Below are positions 9,300 through 22,679 of a stretch of 64,000 nucleotides of DNA, piece after piece. The stretch is from Atopsyche davidsoni (lineage: Eukaryota; Arthropoda; Insecta; Trichoptera; Hydrobiosidae), in assembly GCA_022113835.1 (NCBI GenBank), contig JAILWY010000025.1, positions 3,906,001 through 3,970,000 on the forward strand, written 5' to 3'. The notes under the pieces were generated by a model, which made no database searches, was not told the DNA's origin, and saw only the letters and a list, made by a program, of their open reading frames with translations. How positions within the stretch are numbered: position 1 is the first letter of the stretch; each line of letters starts with the position of its first letter. A program made the translations under genes and the position numbers.

Positions 9300-12200
9300 G
9301 TAAGTAATATAAGCCTGTAAAGGTAATTAAATCGCACTTGATTGACGTTCAATCCACAAAATAGACGTATAAGAATATTTATAACAATAACCATTTGACA
9401 AGAATAGCTTATCATTACTTTTAAATTAACATGCCTGATCAATGCATATAAGTATGCATGCTTAGTCTTGCTTATATTACAAATAATATATAAATTCTAA
9501 ATACCCAGTTCGTTTTAATGTCCTGTCAATAATTTGGATCGTACTTGTAAATTGAGAGAATGGTTCATGAGTGGCAAGTTATGGCATTTCCACTGTGCTT
9601 TTTTCAGTTCATAGTGTATAAATCTGAAATAATCTCGATTTCAATCCACACCTCATAAAACATGTTGAATTGTTATACGTAAAAATTTATGGACACTTTT
9701 TGGAAATGTTTCAAGTATTGTTGCGTACAAAGTTCAAATATGCAAAAATTAAACAAAGTATAATATTAAAAGATAAAATTCAGAATGCTTAAAATATTTT
9801 TACGAGCATTGAGCGAACAAATGCGCTAAAGTTTTATAAATGCAGTATGCCTATAAATCTAAATGGTCTTATAGTCACACGCAGTATTTTTTTTTGGTAG
9901 TTGTTTTGTACAGCTTTTTATAATGATAAGAACGGTGGTGTGTTTAGTTTATGTATATATCAGATGTGTGTGAATAATTTCTTTGATCATTTGTGCATTT
10001 CGTTTCTGAAAAGGTCCTTAGAAACTGTACAGGTTCTAGTCCCAGATGAACACATATCACGAAAATCAATATTGAAGACAGGCGTGGAGGTGGCCAGAGT
10101 CGCGACCACTCTGGCCGGAGCCCTCGGGGCTCAAGCTGAGTGATGGACGCTCCATCAACAAGGCTGTAGGGCTTGCCAAATTAGATACAAGCAAGCGAGA
10201 AGTGTTTGAAGCGTTGATAAATTTGAACTAGATTTCCACTTAATCTGGTTAAAATTTCATGTAGTTTTATACGACTGAACGGTGGTAATTAAAAGCCTTG
10301 AAAAGGAGAGGTTTTACCCTACGCGGTTGTAAGCAAGAAGCTAGTCTTACAAATGAGAGAGATCTAGATCAAGAAAACTCGTGACAATTATATAAAAGCG
10401 TAAGGTCTTCTATTTAGACCGTATTTTTTGAAACAGTAAATATAGCATCCTACAGCTGATTTTACAAGGAAAAGAAGCACCTGAAGGTAGAAACTTACGT
10501 GGATGTGACTCAAAGATTAATAAGACTACTCTAGGATATGAATATATTCAATGTACATCTACTCATAAGTATCTCTTTGATATGGTTTTATCTAAAATAT
10601 ATTTAAATGAAATAAAGCTATATTGGTTCATAAAATTAATCAATGATTTTTATATAGTTGAAAATATTTTCATATATTCATCGATTCAGTTAAATAACGT
10701 ATTGATGTTTAAATACAGTGAATGGTTTCTTGGATTAAAAGTCTAGTAAGAAGCAGGATGTGTTGAAATGTATAGCAATAATCTATCTTACAACAAACAT
10801 AAATAAATATTGAAAAACTGATATTTACTTGCAGTACGATGAATTATTATGATTACAACGAGTTAGAGGCAACTCGTGTGTCACATGGTAAAAATAGCAC
10901 CCCCTACTTACAACGTACACGCTACCTTATCCCCTGCAATGATCTTGATTTAAAAAGCACCCTGCAAACACAGCCCTGACATTCTTCCAGGGCATGAAGC
11001 ATTCTGGAATAATTCTGCCATAAATTTGCGCCTGGCAGTGCATTTTTAAGCCGAGTATTCTCTCATACTTCCACGGACTAATAACCGAGAAATTTCTCGC
11101 CGACCGGTCTCAGACCAAACAAGCTCCCTACAGACGTGTGTGATTAAATTTGCATTAATTTGGATAGAACATTGGAGGAACGAGTAGCAAACGAGCAAAG
11201 CATCGTTTTTTTTTTCTTTTACCGCAAATCAAGTTTTCTTCAGTCCTTATTTGATTTCAAATCAATTAAGTATCAAACCAAATTAAGCGCATCTTGCTGA
11301 AAGCTTATTCTGAAAACTGATCGCAAAGCTTTTGAGTTGCGATATTGCCATGTGTTAGAAAGGACTTAAACTTCTGCTCGCGTGTAGGAAATGGAAACTC
11401 ACACTATCTCCTTGTATTTGTCATCAATCATATTTTTATAGTAAATAACCCTTAAAGCCAAAGCTTTTAAAAAGGATATATAAACAAACAATTTTTAATA
11501 TTTTTCTGCGATAATCTATATTTTTAAAACTTTTTTCAAAAATTATTTATTGAAACCAACCGATAGCTCATGTTGTTTTGATTAAAATAAAATTTTGATG
11601 GTAGAAATACTTTAATCGTGTTTATTTGAATATAAATTAATATTAAATATTTATTATTATACTATGCTAAAATGTATAAAACACCTTGCATAGATACTAA
11701 ATATTTGTTCTAACCATTAACAAATGATAAGTATTTAATTTAAACTAGTGTGAACAACTTCTTAAAAAGCAAAAAAATTACAAATTTATAGAATTCTTTT
11801 AAACACTTAGTTTTTTATTTTAATTTGAAGCGTTATAAATTTAACACTTTAACTTTTTTTTTTTAATTTCTCCACATATCGCTATTGCTCCACACACGTC
11901 AGAGGATTGACTTCCAAGATAAGGCTTTACTTCGCCCCATTTCCGCCAACTGAAAAAGAAGTGAAAGAAGCGGGGATTTCAGGCGACCGTTTCCTGTGCG
12001 GGTTCAATGCAAGTCGATTTATTACTGCATGTCATTTGTACTTCAGCAGCTCAATCATTCCCGAGGAGCATTTCTTTTCAGGAAAGCTTTCAGGACTCGG
12101 GCGGCGCCCCTTTCAGCAGGTGCCTTTCATTAAGCAACATTAGCAAGTAAAATAAGGCAGCCTTTATTTGGGTTAAGTTTTACGTGCATTATTGAATATT

Positions 12201-12972
12201 AAATTAAGGCTTTTATGTATTTTTTCAACAAAAAAAGGATTCACTATTACGTTGTTCTTTTATTCAATTATTATTTTTTTTAAAGTCTGTATCGACACAT
12301 TAATATTGAAATTTACCTGTCAAGACAAGAATCTTCATATTATTGTGCCTGTTATGAATTAATTACAGAAAATACAAATATAGACTAGTTCATTTTTTTC
12401 TTCTTTGAATCTTTAGCCAAAGCTATATTTATTAATAAATATCAATGCTTTAAAATATAATCAGGTTTTCCTGAAAAAATAAGTAAGTAAACAACTTTCA
12501 TTCAATCCAAACTCAGAGCTCAAAACTGGGCAGCAACCTCACGAACACTAAATATCGATCAGCTTCAGTGATTAGGCGAGATAGAATACTCTGAATTCGC
12601 AAGCCACCGCTAAAAATATTAATTAAAGATATTAAGGGCAGGGTTCCCCGAAGAATTAAAAACTCAATTAATTTCAAATGTTTTCATTGAGAATCAACAT
12701 CGAGCTACAATCACTGGGGATCAATTTTGCATTATGGAAGCCTGAAAACGTGATGGTCGAACCTCCAGAGACGGCCCGCTGAAGCGATGATGGTGGGGCG
12801 TCTTCGGGGAATTGATTGGGTACCGGTTGTCTGGAAATAATTAATCAAAAAGTAAAAAACATCAAAGGGTGGGGACCCCTAGGAGGGATGGCAGGCTCGA
12901 CGATCTGGCGCGGCCTACTCGGCCCCCAGTGACATGGCGCGACAGAAGTAATTATTTATTTATTGTTTTAAT
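9300..12972. other. AT-rich spacer with GC-richer patches
   Basis: No gene recognised. GC-richer, possibly regulatory patches lie at 10850-11170 and 11900-12140. Around 10463-10490 there is a minus-strand scrap of the CAGGTGCTTCT repeat family also seen near 19.55, 30.7 and 31.06 kb. A G-rich block at 12730-12950 precedes the hAT element and has no clear coding frame. Confidence 0.4.
10039..10231 (+). pseudogene. Relict coding block with one frameshift
   Basis: A GC-rich patch reads in one plus frame as an Ala/Val-rich peptide (VEVARVATTLAGALGAQAE) ending at TGA 10141-10143. The overlapping frame from 10136 continues with LSDGRSINKAVGLAKLDTSK to a TAG at 10229-10231. The switch suggests one small indel in a formerly continuous frame. 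I do not recognise the protein. A mobile-element origin is the simplest guess. The minus strand is also partly open here. Confidence 0.25.
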
Positions 12973-13535
12973 CAGAGGTTTCCAAAGTGGTCAATATCGA
13001 CCCCAGAGATCGATTTCGTCCTGCAAGGGGTCAGCGAAAAATAAAATTGGGGGGTCCATGAACTGTAAATGGCGGTCTACAAGAGTGGATCCCATTTAAG
13101 CAGGTCATCACCAAAATTTAGACATTTCGTAAATGCACCGAACACAGATTGTACCAATGTACTTTGTGACGAATCGAAGCCCTTAAGCGTAAAAATATTT
13201 TGTATGTATTTAATTAATGTATTTTGTTCTATTTAAGATATTAAAATGGAATTCCACAAAGTATTCTCTGTCAAAAATATTGATTTTCTGAATGTTACTT
13301 TATTTGCATTTTGTGTGTTTTTCATTAATAAAGGTATAATTAACTTTACATATATTTTAACTTTTTCATTTTTAAACCCACTGTACAGTAAACCCAATGA
13401 AATTGAGTTGTTCTATTTAAGATGTCAAAAATTTGATGAATTTGTAAAAATTCAATATTAGCAAGGCAGGGGGTTGACGAAAAACAGGAAAACTCGACAA
13501 GGGGTCGACGGGACAAAATAGTTTAGGAAACTATG
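12973..13535. mobile_element. Non-autonomous hAT element with target duplication
   Basis: The left end CAGAGGTTTCC and the right end GGAAACTATG (reversed CATAGTTTCC) are typical hAT-style terminal inverted repeats. They are flanked by an 8-bp duplication, GTTTTAAT (12965-12972) and GTTTAAAT (13536-13543), with one mismatch. The 563-bp interior has no transposase. It contains an AT-rich 71-codon frame at 13246-13461 and shares the AATTCCACAAAGTATTCTCT segment with the repeat at 3316-3360. It must have been mobilised by a transposase from elsewhere. Confidence 0.8.
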
Positions 13536-13558
13536 GTTTAAATGTATAATATTAAAAA

Positions 13559-13575
13559 CCTAACCTAACCTAACT
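13559..13575. repeat. Short interstitial telomere-like (CCTAA)n run
   Basis: About three and a half CCTAA units (TTAGG on the other strand, the usual insect telomere unit) lie 16 bp past the hAT target duplication. A two-unit copy occurs near 30735. They are too short to mark a chromosome end. Confidence 0.7.
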
Positions 13576-16500
13576 AAATAATTTATATTCAAATGAACGC
13601 GACATAGCAACCAAGACTATTTTTTAAGCGCATTTGCTGAAACTCAACATATTTTTTTAAAAAATCTTCATTCAAAAATAACTTTCACAAACAACATCTT
13701 CAAAAATTTGTTAGCCCCACGCCGAAAGGGTGGCGCTCTAAAAGGGTCGTGCGCCGAAAAACGGCGCCGAAACATTCTCGCCCCTAAAAGGGTGTTTGCG
13801 ATCCTGCGTCTCTTAGCAATAAATCAAACCGAATAAATTATTTGACCCTCTACGGAAGCGTGTTGTGAGAGCGCTGCTTTTAAATGATTATTTTTGTATG
13901 GAAATTTGAAATATGAGCAGTGTTATTGTTAGGGTTCATTTTTTCAGCACCATCGCTGAGCTTGGTACAGCCAGTGTGAGCTTTCAGCGTCGGAAGGAAG
14001 CTGATTCTCTGGGAGTGTCGTCTTGCTTTTACAAGAGCAGACAGGGATTGTGATTTATTTGTGTTAGTTTGAATTATTTTTTTTTGCTATGATAACCAAG
14101 GGGATGTCGAAAAATTCAGGGTGAAATAGGATAATTAATTCTGAAAAATATGTAGGGGAAGCGGGAAGTTTGCAGCTAATTTTTCATTTCATAAGTTTTC
14201 AAGGTCTGATAAATTACGTCGTATTTCACGATTTCGGTAATCATCTCAATAAAATAATACATCATAGCATTTTATTATCACGCGTCACTTTGCATATATT
14301 TCAATGCCATAGAATAGTTTGTCAATTTCTGTTGCTGTCAATATTATTGAAATCTACTTGTTTATAGAGAACAATATGAAAAAAGTTAAGAAGGCTTTGA
14401 GTAGATTTATTGAATCATTCAAGTGGCGCTATCACATCCTACCCTTAGTGTAAGCTTAGGGTGAAATCTTCAAACGAGTATATACTTTAAAAATATACAA
14501 ATGTTGTTTAATTTTTCTAGCGTATAATAGACAAACGTATAACTTATGAATCTTGGTTGCAATAAAGAATCTAAAAAATAATGCTAATACAAAGTAATAC
14601 GACAAGAAGTATTATACCTCAGGTTTCCGGATTAATTTTGGTCCTGAAAGGTGAATTAATTAATAGGGCATAATTCAGTATACATTTAGTAATAATATTT
14701 AAATTGGCGTTGCATATGTCAATAAAAATTGGCACCATCTAAAACAGTGATCGTCAATAATAGAAATAAAAAATAAATGAACCTTTTATTAAACTACTCA
14801 GTGATAAACACTTATTTTATTTTTATTATTTCTAACTACAGACTTATTTCTTTTATATTACTATTTAACTATTTTATATTAATCAATGTAGCTTTAGGAT
14901 AAAAAAGCTTAGAATAAGAGAATGCTCATGGAGAAAAAATTGTTTTCTAGTTGTTAAAATGAATATTTTTTCATTACTTCTGATATTTTTAATATACATT
15001 TCTTTCTCAAAAGTCAAAGGAACTGTATCTCATTCTGAATCATTAGACAAAAATACATTTTTTTACTTGCAAAGTCTTATTTCACAAAACTTTCAATCGA
15101 GATATCAACGCGAAAGTTTTTCAACCAATACCGAGGCTTCGTTCGAAACCTCCGAGAAAAGAAAAAAAAATATTTAAGAATTTACAAATCATCTGGTTCG
15201 ATGGAGAAATCAGTTTTATTCTGAAGATAGATTTCATTTCGTTTGAAAGTCAAATTAGTTTCCAAGTACATAGTCACATAGATGAAGACTTTTTTAATTA
15301 AAAAAAATATTCTTATCAACTTCTCTAAGCATGAAGTTCTTTGTTTTTTTGACAAGAGAAGAAAAACGTTTTTCTTCATAAAATCAGAAATGCTTGGGAA
15401 TAATCTTTTTAAATAAATTTTCTCGGATAATTAGAAAAACATCATAAAAATCTTCATATCTTATCATAAATTATGGCAGTTGAGTTTTTAAAATATAAAA
15501 CCTTTTATGTATAAAACAGTATTATTGATGTTTTCTTTATATTTATTGAATATTTGTACACATTTTTTTCTAAATTATTATTATCAAAAACAAAAAAAAC
15601 ATTTCTTCTAAAGATCATCGTATTACCTCAAATGAAAATCAGGGTTTTTTTGTATTTGTGTCAAATTTAAGAAATTCTAAAAAATAGAGAAAATTATTTT
15701 GTTATTTGCTTAACATTTTTTAATGTTTTTTAGAAATGTATAACAGGAATAAAAAATATATGAAATTTAAAAATAAGTAAATAAAATTTAAAACATGATT
15801 TTTGTTTTAATTTTTTTAATATATAAAGCTATAAATGTATCAATACGACACTTCGCAAGTTTTCAAAAGGTTTTCAAACTACACCGCGAAAATCTTAACA
15901 CCTTTCAGGGGGTCAGTTTATTTCCGGCGATGGCCGCCGCCACTTCCGGCCCAGCACAAAGGGAGTCGCGGAATATCAATGGCGGACATAAACTGCGGCC
16001 GTCCTGATGAAAAAACTTTGGCCGGATTCAATCTCGGAAAAATAGACTGGACCTTCCGGTATTTATAGGATAAAGTTCCAACTTTCAGGAACTGCCGGTC
16101 GGGGGTGCTTTTTGATATTCATAAATTACCCGTGATTATTGCAGATTGAACGAATCTTTTCCACCCTTTTGGAACGATTGAATGTTTCAATCGTAGATTT
16201 TAATAAAAAATGTTTTCGCCCACAATTATTTTTACTATCCGATATGCAAAAATATATCAGTAATATACAAAGAAAATTATAACAAAAACTGTTTTTATTT
16301 TTTTACGCAATTTTCACATTTGAGACGCAACGTAACATCTATCAACCAAATATTTATAATAAATTATTTATAAAACATAATAAGTATTATGCGATGAAAA
16401 TCATATTAAACATATTTTACCTTTTTAAATGAAAACACTATAAATAATGAACCATGGTACTAATATTCTAAGTGCGTGTAATATAAATGATTATTACTAA

Positions 16501-19104
16501 TATTTTTCACGTAATTTCTTACTTTTTATGTGTTTTTTTTATTTTTAATATTATCAAATAGCATATATTTGGTAACATCCACAGAACTGAAAATTTTTTC
16601 CTTCCTCAGAGACCTGAGAAAGAAAATCACTGGTTTAAGCATTTAAAAATTAGTTTACACTAGGCTTCCAATGGATTAATCAAGAAACGACTAACACACA
16701 TACACACATATTTATTTATATATATATATATGAATATGTATATATAAATATAGTCACATATAGAGCCAAAAGTTACAGCAGCGTTAGACACATATATAAT
16801 ACCGTTTTTACAAAGTGTTCAATTTATACAAAAAAAACTGAAACCACGATACCAAATTTTATTTTCGGTATTTTTAATCCAGCCATAAATTTGTTTTTTT
16901 CAACAAAAATACATCAAAATACTGCAAGGTGTTCTTATTCATACAAAAAAAAAAACAAACAAACAGGTCATTTTTTATATGTTTTTTTGCAAATCCCGAA
17001 TGCTGGTACAGTGTTTTCAAGTAAACCAGCAAAAAACATCCCTTCTTTGTTTAAATTTCGTGTTCAGCTTACATTCCACATGATTGATAAGTGAGAGGGA
17101 GGGGCTAATAGAAGTGGTCGCCTCTCTCTCGCTCTTTTTTGACGTTTAGATTACAGTGGCGTGACGTGAGGGGGAGGGCGAGCAAACAGTAATTATTATG
17201 GACACTGGATACAATTTTACGTACAACTTAACAATTACCGCTTCCACTCGTGGCAATATTTCAAAAAATTGTAATTATAACCTACGGATTAGCAGGGTGT
17301 TAATTTTCGAGTGAAATTATTGTCCTGCTTTAATGTGAATTTAAGCCATGTACGAAATAATGAAAGTAATTACATCACAAAAATTGCGAAATGCGAAACC
17401 TTTATCTCTTGCTATCGAAAAATAATCTTCCTGGAAAAGATATTTTTTAATTACATTATTTTTTTGTGATACATTGAAAAGTGGATTTCAAGGGAAATAC
17501 TTCACCTGAGACGAGTCACGATTATATATATATATATATTTATAATACTACGTTTTCATTAATTTATAAGGTTCATATGTTAGATGACACGCCACTGGCC
17601 TATTACGGCATTTTCCATTTGTCATTTTGACACGTTTTGTACAAAACCCTGTTTGTGTCTAACGTGGACATAACATTAACGATTGTCAATCTGGTGGCCA
17701 TAAATATGAGTAAAAAGTACTATAAAAGAATTATTCACATTCTATACTATAATGATTTTAATATCAAAAACTAATATATTAGTAAATACAATCTTGTACT
17801 CAAAATTGAAGATCACATTTTGTGCATTATTTTATTTTTAGTGTTCAACTATATTTACTTCCCATTCGATGCATCATTTTAATCGGATAAAAACGAATGC
17901 TGAAAAATGCAATAAAGCCCGTGGTTCGTGACATTGTTATTTGTGTGATTTTTCAGGCAGAATTTTCAGTTTTACAGCTTCAGTTGACGCAAAATTAATG
18001 TTGAATCAGATAAGGGCGCAGGTCAGCGCACTGGGGTGGCAAATGGCTATAGATAAAGGAGGACAATCGCTAAAGTGTGGGCTATCAATAGTCAAGCCAC
18101 GATTAATATTATATATCGAGTGCAAGGGGTTGTTGTTTATTCATGAACTCATGGTAAAATATTGCCAATATTTCTATATGCTTTGATTGCTTCGTGGTTT
18201 TCTGATAAACAGGATTGCTTGCTTCATATTTTGAGGTACTTTAGGGGCATCTACTTACATAGTTAATAAAAGTATTTATTAACAAGTAAATACCAATTAT
18301 TTATAAGATGATAACGAAAAGATTATTGTGAACTAAACCCCATCATTTTCTTGTATCATTCCTTTGCAAAAATAGTTCTTACTTCATTATTTGGTAATTC
18401 TTGACTACCAAGTATAAGATTTTAAAGCGATGAATATAAAAGAAAAACTGTCTACAGCAGATATTATTTTCATGTAAAACACTATTATATCTTGTTATTT
18501 TTAAGACAAAATTCTAATTATTTTCTAAAATACAATTAAGAGGTAAAATATTATAAGTTACTACCGTTCTTAGTAAGAAAATATAATATTATTTAAACTT
18601 ATAAATTAAACACTAAAACGCTCTGAGCGTTTCATGTTTTTAAACTGAACAAAGAAGCATAGAAAATCAATTCTACTTCTTTCAACTAAAGCTTTTGTAC
18701 GCATCGATATATTTTCTCTGCCTATTTCTATTAAATTTATGGCTGTCGAACATTATTTTATCTTTAGTCCGATCTGTAACAGGGAACATACACCGCCACC
18801 ACAATGACAGGCCTCTGTATTATTCAAAGTTTCCTCCATGCTAAAAAAAACCATTTGATTCAATAGATAGTAGCATCATACATATATTCAAACGCAGTTT
18901 TACTTTGTTGCTATAAAAATTATAGCTTTATGATGCTATTGAAACCGAGAAGTTTGAAGCTTTATACAAAACGCGAGCCAAGAGCTTCGTGTTTTGTGTT
19001 ATTGATGGACAAAAATTAAATTGAATTTTTTCAACACTTTGTGTAGAAAACAATGTACTTAATCCAATTGTTTTTTGTAAAAATATACATCCTGTAGGTA
19101 CATG

Positions 19105-19165
19105 AAGTATAGGTAAAGCTCGAACCCACATCTTTACTGGTGTTGTTTCCAATTCCACTACCGTG
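19105..19165 (-). repeat. tRNA-like SINE fragment
   Basis: On the minus strand an A-box-like GGTAGTGGAATTGG is followed, after an anticodon-arm-sized gap, by a B-box-like GGGTTCGAGC (19118-19127 reversed). The stems do not pair well. This looks like a decayed tRNA-derived SINE head. Confidence 0.35.
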
Positions 19166-19544
19166 TCTCTGTGATTTAGCTTATTAATATTTTGTGTATA
19201 AAACCGATGTTCCTACAACTTTAATGTATGTATGTGACTACCATGTGATTTTTTTCATCGTTTTATGTGTCAATCGATTGTTTAAAACCACATTTAACTA
19301 AAAAGTATTTCTTCATTTTAAAATTGTATAAAAATTATTCAGTAATATGAACTGCACAAGAACTTGTGAAGAAATTTCACAATAAATTGCCTCAAGTCAC
19401 GTGAGATATTCTATTTTGGCAATATGTTCTGAAATACTTAATATAGCCTTCCGCAGCTTATTGTCCAGAAAGTAATCCAAAGAGACAAAGGCAGTGACTG
19501 AAAGTTAAGACTGACACAAGACAAATATATTTTCAGTGAGATGA

Positions 19545-19590
19545 TCACCAAGCTCCTCTGGGGAGAAGCACCTGAAAGAGAAGAAGGTCT
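19545..19590 (-). repeat. Dispersed repeat fragment (AGGTGCTTCTCC family)
   Basis: The reverse complement reads CTTTCAGGTGCTTCTCCCCA followed by GAGGAGCTTGGTGATCATCT. It matches, with substitutions, 31063-31115 on + and 30700-30735 on +, so it is a dispersed family. The element type is not determined. A retroelement 3' region is possible. Confidence 0.55.
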
Positions 19591-21871
19591 AACAATACAG
19601 TGTTGAAAGTCTGTAACGCGTTTGGAATCACCCTATATAAGAAATTAAAAGAGTATTGAATCATTAATAATAGTGTTGGAGACTGCCGAATCTCAGTAGC
19701 GGGTCGTGAGTCGGGGAATAGTTTTTTAATCGCCGCCATCTTTCGGTCGGGTAATGTCTCGTAAAGCAAAGTTACCCCTGATTCACGCGCGCCCTTTGGG
19801 GTCTCAGTGACCCCAGAGTGTTTCTCCTTCCCAACCCACCCTGTAAACTAGGCTTCATTTAAGGGTTAGTTATGTGGGGTTAATTTTTGTTCGCTGTTGG
19901 ATGTTTCAATTAGATACAATATATGAAAGAAAACTGTCTGCGTTTTATTCACTTGGATTTAATGAATTCAAAATCGAAAATAGTTTGCAAAGTAATATAT
20001 AATGACAAAAAAAAAAAGCTTCTAATTGAGCAACCTGTGATTTTATTCAGTCATATATTATTATTTTATACGTCTATTACATGTGCAACCGCAAAAAATA
20101 TTGATTAAAAAAAAATTGTTTATTGAACGCTTCAAATTTATAAATCTTTGAAGACACTTTCTTAAATTACAAATTCTATAAAAAATAATTTTTTCAATCA
20201 CATATTAAAGTTTTTATTGCATAAATTGAGATTTTATTGACAGTCTTGTGACACGGTAATGTATTATAAAATAATTTTTATATGTACGAATTTTTAAGAT
20301 TTGGGCATTATATCAATTTTGCGCTAAACCTGATAAATTTTTATGGTCAATTTAAACTGACTAAACACACTCCGACACAACTGACAACCGAATGGTAAAT
20401 TGCCAATAATGCTCCCTTTTGCGCTGTTTTTTTTAGGCAAACGACAAATGCAATAGCCGATTTATAACTTAATAATTTAAATAAAAGGCTGAAGTCATTA
20501 TCATCTTTTGGGGGTGAAAATATAAGATGAATTATGAGGTCCAAATCACAAATAAAATATAATGCTTTTGTCTTTATTAGTGAGACTAGTAAAACTAAGA
20601 GGTCTCTTAACCTGTTAAAGAATCTTTGCTGCTGAAACTTTGATACTCAAAGTTTCACGACGCCTTCCTTTATGAAACAAGAGAGCTCACAGTAATCATG
20701 ATTGAATAGAAATCTATATAAGCCAATTGGCTTATTAAAGACTAATGAACTTCTAGAATTGTTGTTCATTGAAATATGTATTTCGTTTTTATAAAACATT
20801 AGTATTTCTTGTGTTATTATTCGTCGTCCATGTCGCCCATTGAGGCTCTCGCTCGCAGCTCTGCGACCCTCTAACCAGGAGGGATGCGAGGTTTGGGACT
20901 TTACCGTTATTTTTGGTTAAAGGGCTTAAGGGTTCTGCGCCCCGTCGGTGTATCCAGTACTTTGGTGTAAGCCGGGGAGAATAATATTGAAACACACCCC
21001 TGATATCTGTGCTCTTTTCGATTAAAACCTCACAGTGTTTCTGAGTAAGTAACGACATTATTTTTAATAAGCAGTTTTAAAGACAAAAAATAAAGCCTTA
21101 CATATATTTTTTTGGTTGCAATTTTACAAAAAACTCTATGCAATATTTATATTTATAGCTTATATGTTGTTTCTACATTGAAATGATTTTATTCACAGCA
21201 GAACAACGGGCATTTGTCATATCAACAAATATTTTGACAACAATATGACTTGTTAGATATATGCGATAAATTATTTTAATTAGGTATTTGATCTAAAAAA
21301 ACGAATACATTTGTATCATTACTACCCTAAATAAAAGTTTGACAAAATTATGAAAATTGCTTAAAAAAACACCTCATTGCGATCATTTACAATTACAATA
21401 TACAAGAGAACCCAATTTTATGTCTGGAATTACATGATGTTTAAAAACAAGCTTTAGTTGTTTTGATATACTATATATAATATTTAAATCAATATTTAAA
21501 AAAATATGTATCCACGATAAACTAGTTTACATTTTTTAATACTTCTAAATACTTAACCTAACCAATTAAGGTAGGTGGTATTTTTCTATACTTGTCGTAT
21601 TATATTGTATATATTAAATTTAAGATTAGTTTTTTTGTGACGTTTTCATGCATAAAAAAATTATAAACGTGTTTATACAAGTAAATAGTAAAACTGTAGT
21701 ATTTTAAAAATATAGCAAACAAAAATTCTAAAAGATTAAGACTTTGTACAGGAGGTCGAGACGAGGATTTAGAATATCCGTGCATTTCGACTCGTTTTCC
21801 GACTGCAGCTATAAATCTGGTACACTTGCATTGCTTAAATGCAATTTATTACCGAGAATGTTACCTTAATG

Positions 21872-22229
21872 CAGTGAATCTCAAACTTTTGTCATTGCGT
21901 ACCTCTTAAGAAATATTTGCACTTTACATAGACTGAAATTAATATGTATCCCATAGTTAAAAAATACATTTGTGTGCAAACTATTTTGATTTATCAAATA
22001 GTTATTTTTACTTATAATTATTTGATAAAAAATTACTATGAATGGGTATGGTTTATATTGTTTTGTTAGGGTTTGATTATAATAGTCAGTGGGTGTAGTT
22101 TTGAACCCCGTGTATATCTCATGTGTAACACGATTATATGAAATGAATTGTATTTCATTTGTCCTGAAAAGCGATTATTTTTGTGTACCCCCTCTCATCG
22201 TCCTGCGTCCACCACTTTGAGAAGCGCTG
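21872..22229. mobile_element. Degenerate hAT-like element
   Basis: The left end CAGTGAATCTCAAACTTTTG and the reversed right end CAGCGCTTCTCAAAGTGGTG are inverted relatives of the common hAT terminus CAGTGNTTCTCAAA. The flanking 8-mers do not match, so the element may be chimeric or old. The AT-rich interior contains no transposase frame. Confidence 0.45.
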
Positions 22230-22647
22230 CCAGTGCGGGGGTCCCGATGCAGATGCAACTGATGCAATCGTATATAAAGCGATGTCTCAAAGGAGCCGCA
22301 CGTCACCCATAACCTCACTCAGTGATTCCTTTGAGCGTTTTACGAAAAACTCACTTAAAACTGGTCATTTGGAGAGATGTAGATTTTAAGTAAATGCTTT
22401 CAGGTAGAAGTAATCACAAAGCACACTACATTTCAAATTCAGATATGCAAAAAATGACAAAATGGTTCACAGATATACAGTAAGGGTTGGCGCTCGTGGC
22501 TTTCAGAAAAATCACTGAATCGTACTTTGTAAAGAAAGCTAGTGACATTTTGTGGCGAAGCATCAAAAACTGCACTTGCGGTCTCACAACATTGCAGACA
22601 AATGGAGGTAGTACAACAGTGTAAAAGGATCTTTTAAGCACACCCTT

Positions 22648-22665
22648 GGGGGTCGCAAACCTCTG
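22648..22665. mobile_element. Solo hAT-like terminus
   Basis: GGGGGTCGCAAACCTCTG reversed begins CAGAGGTTTGCGACCCCC, close to the left terminus of the hAT element at 12973. No partner end or target duplication was found. The 22240-22640 block to its left may be decayed internal sequence. Confidence 0.35.
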
Positions 22666-22679
22666 AAATACATTCATCC

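Larger units (their letters stand above)
13576..21871. other. AT-rich spacer with scattered GC-rich patches
   Basis: No gene recognised. GC-richer patches occur at 13720-13800, 15900-16100 (CpG-rich, with GATGGCCGCCGCCACTTCCG), 17950-18130, 19680-19860 and 20820-20990. TA/CA microsatellite tracts lie at 16690-16760 and 17524-17545. The patches have short open frames on both strands but no convincing exon borders. Their spacing in AT-rich DNA is compatible with cis-regulatory elements, which cannot be proved here. Confidence 0.4.

Noticed and set aside
13559..13575. Telomere or chromosome end
   Set aside because: Only three to four TTAGG-type units in the middle of the window.
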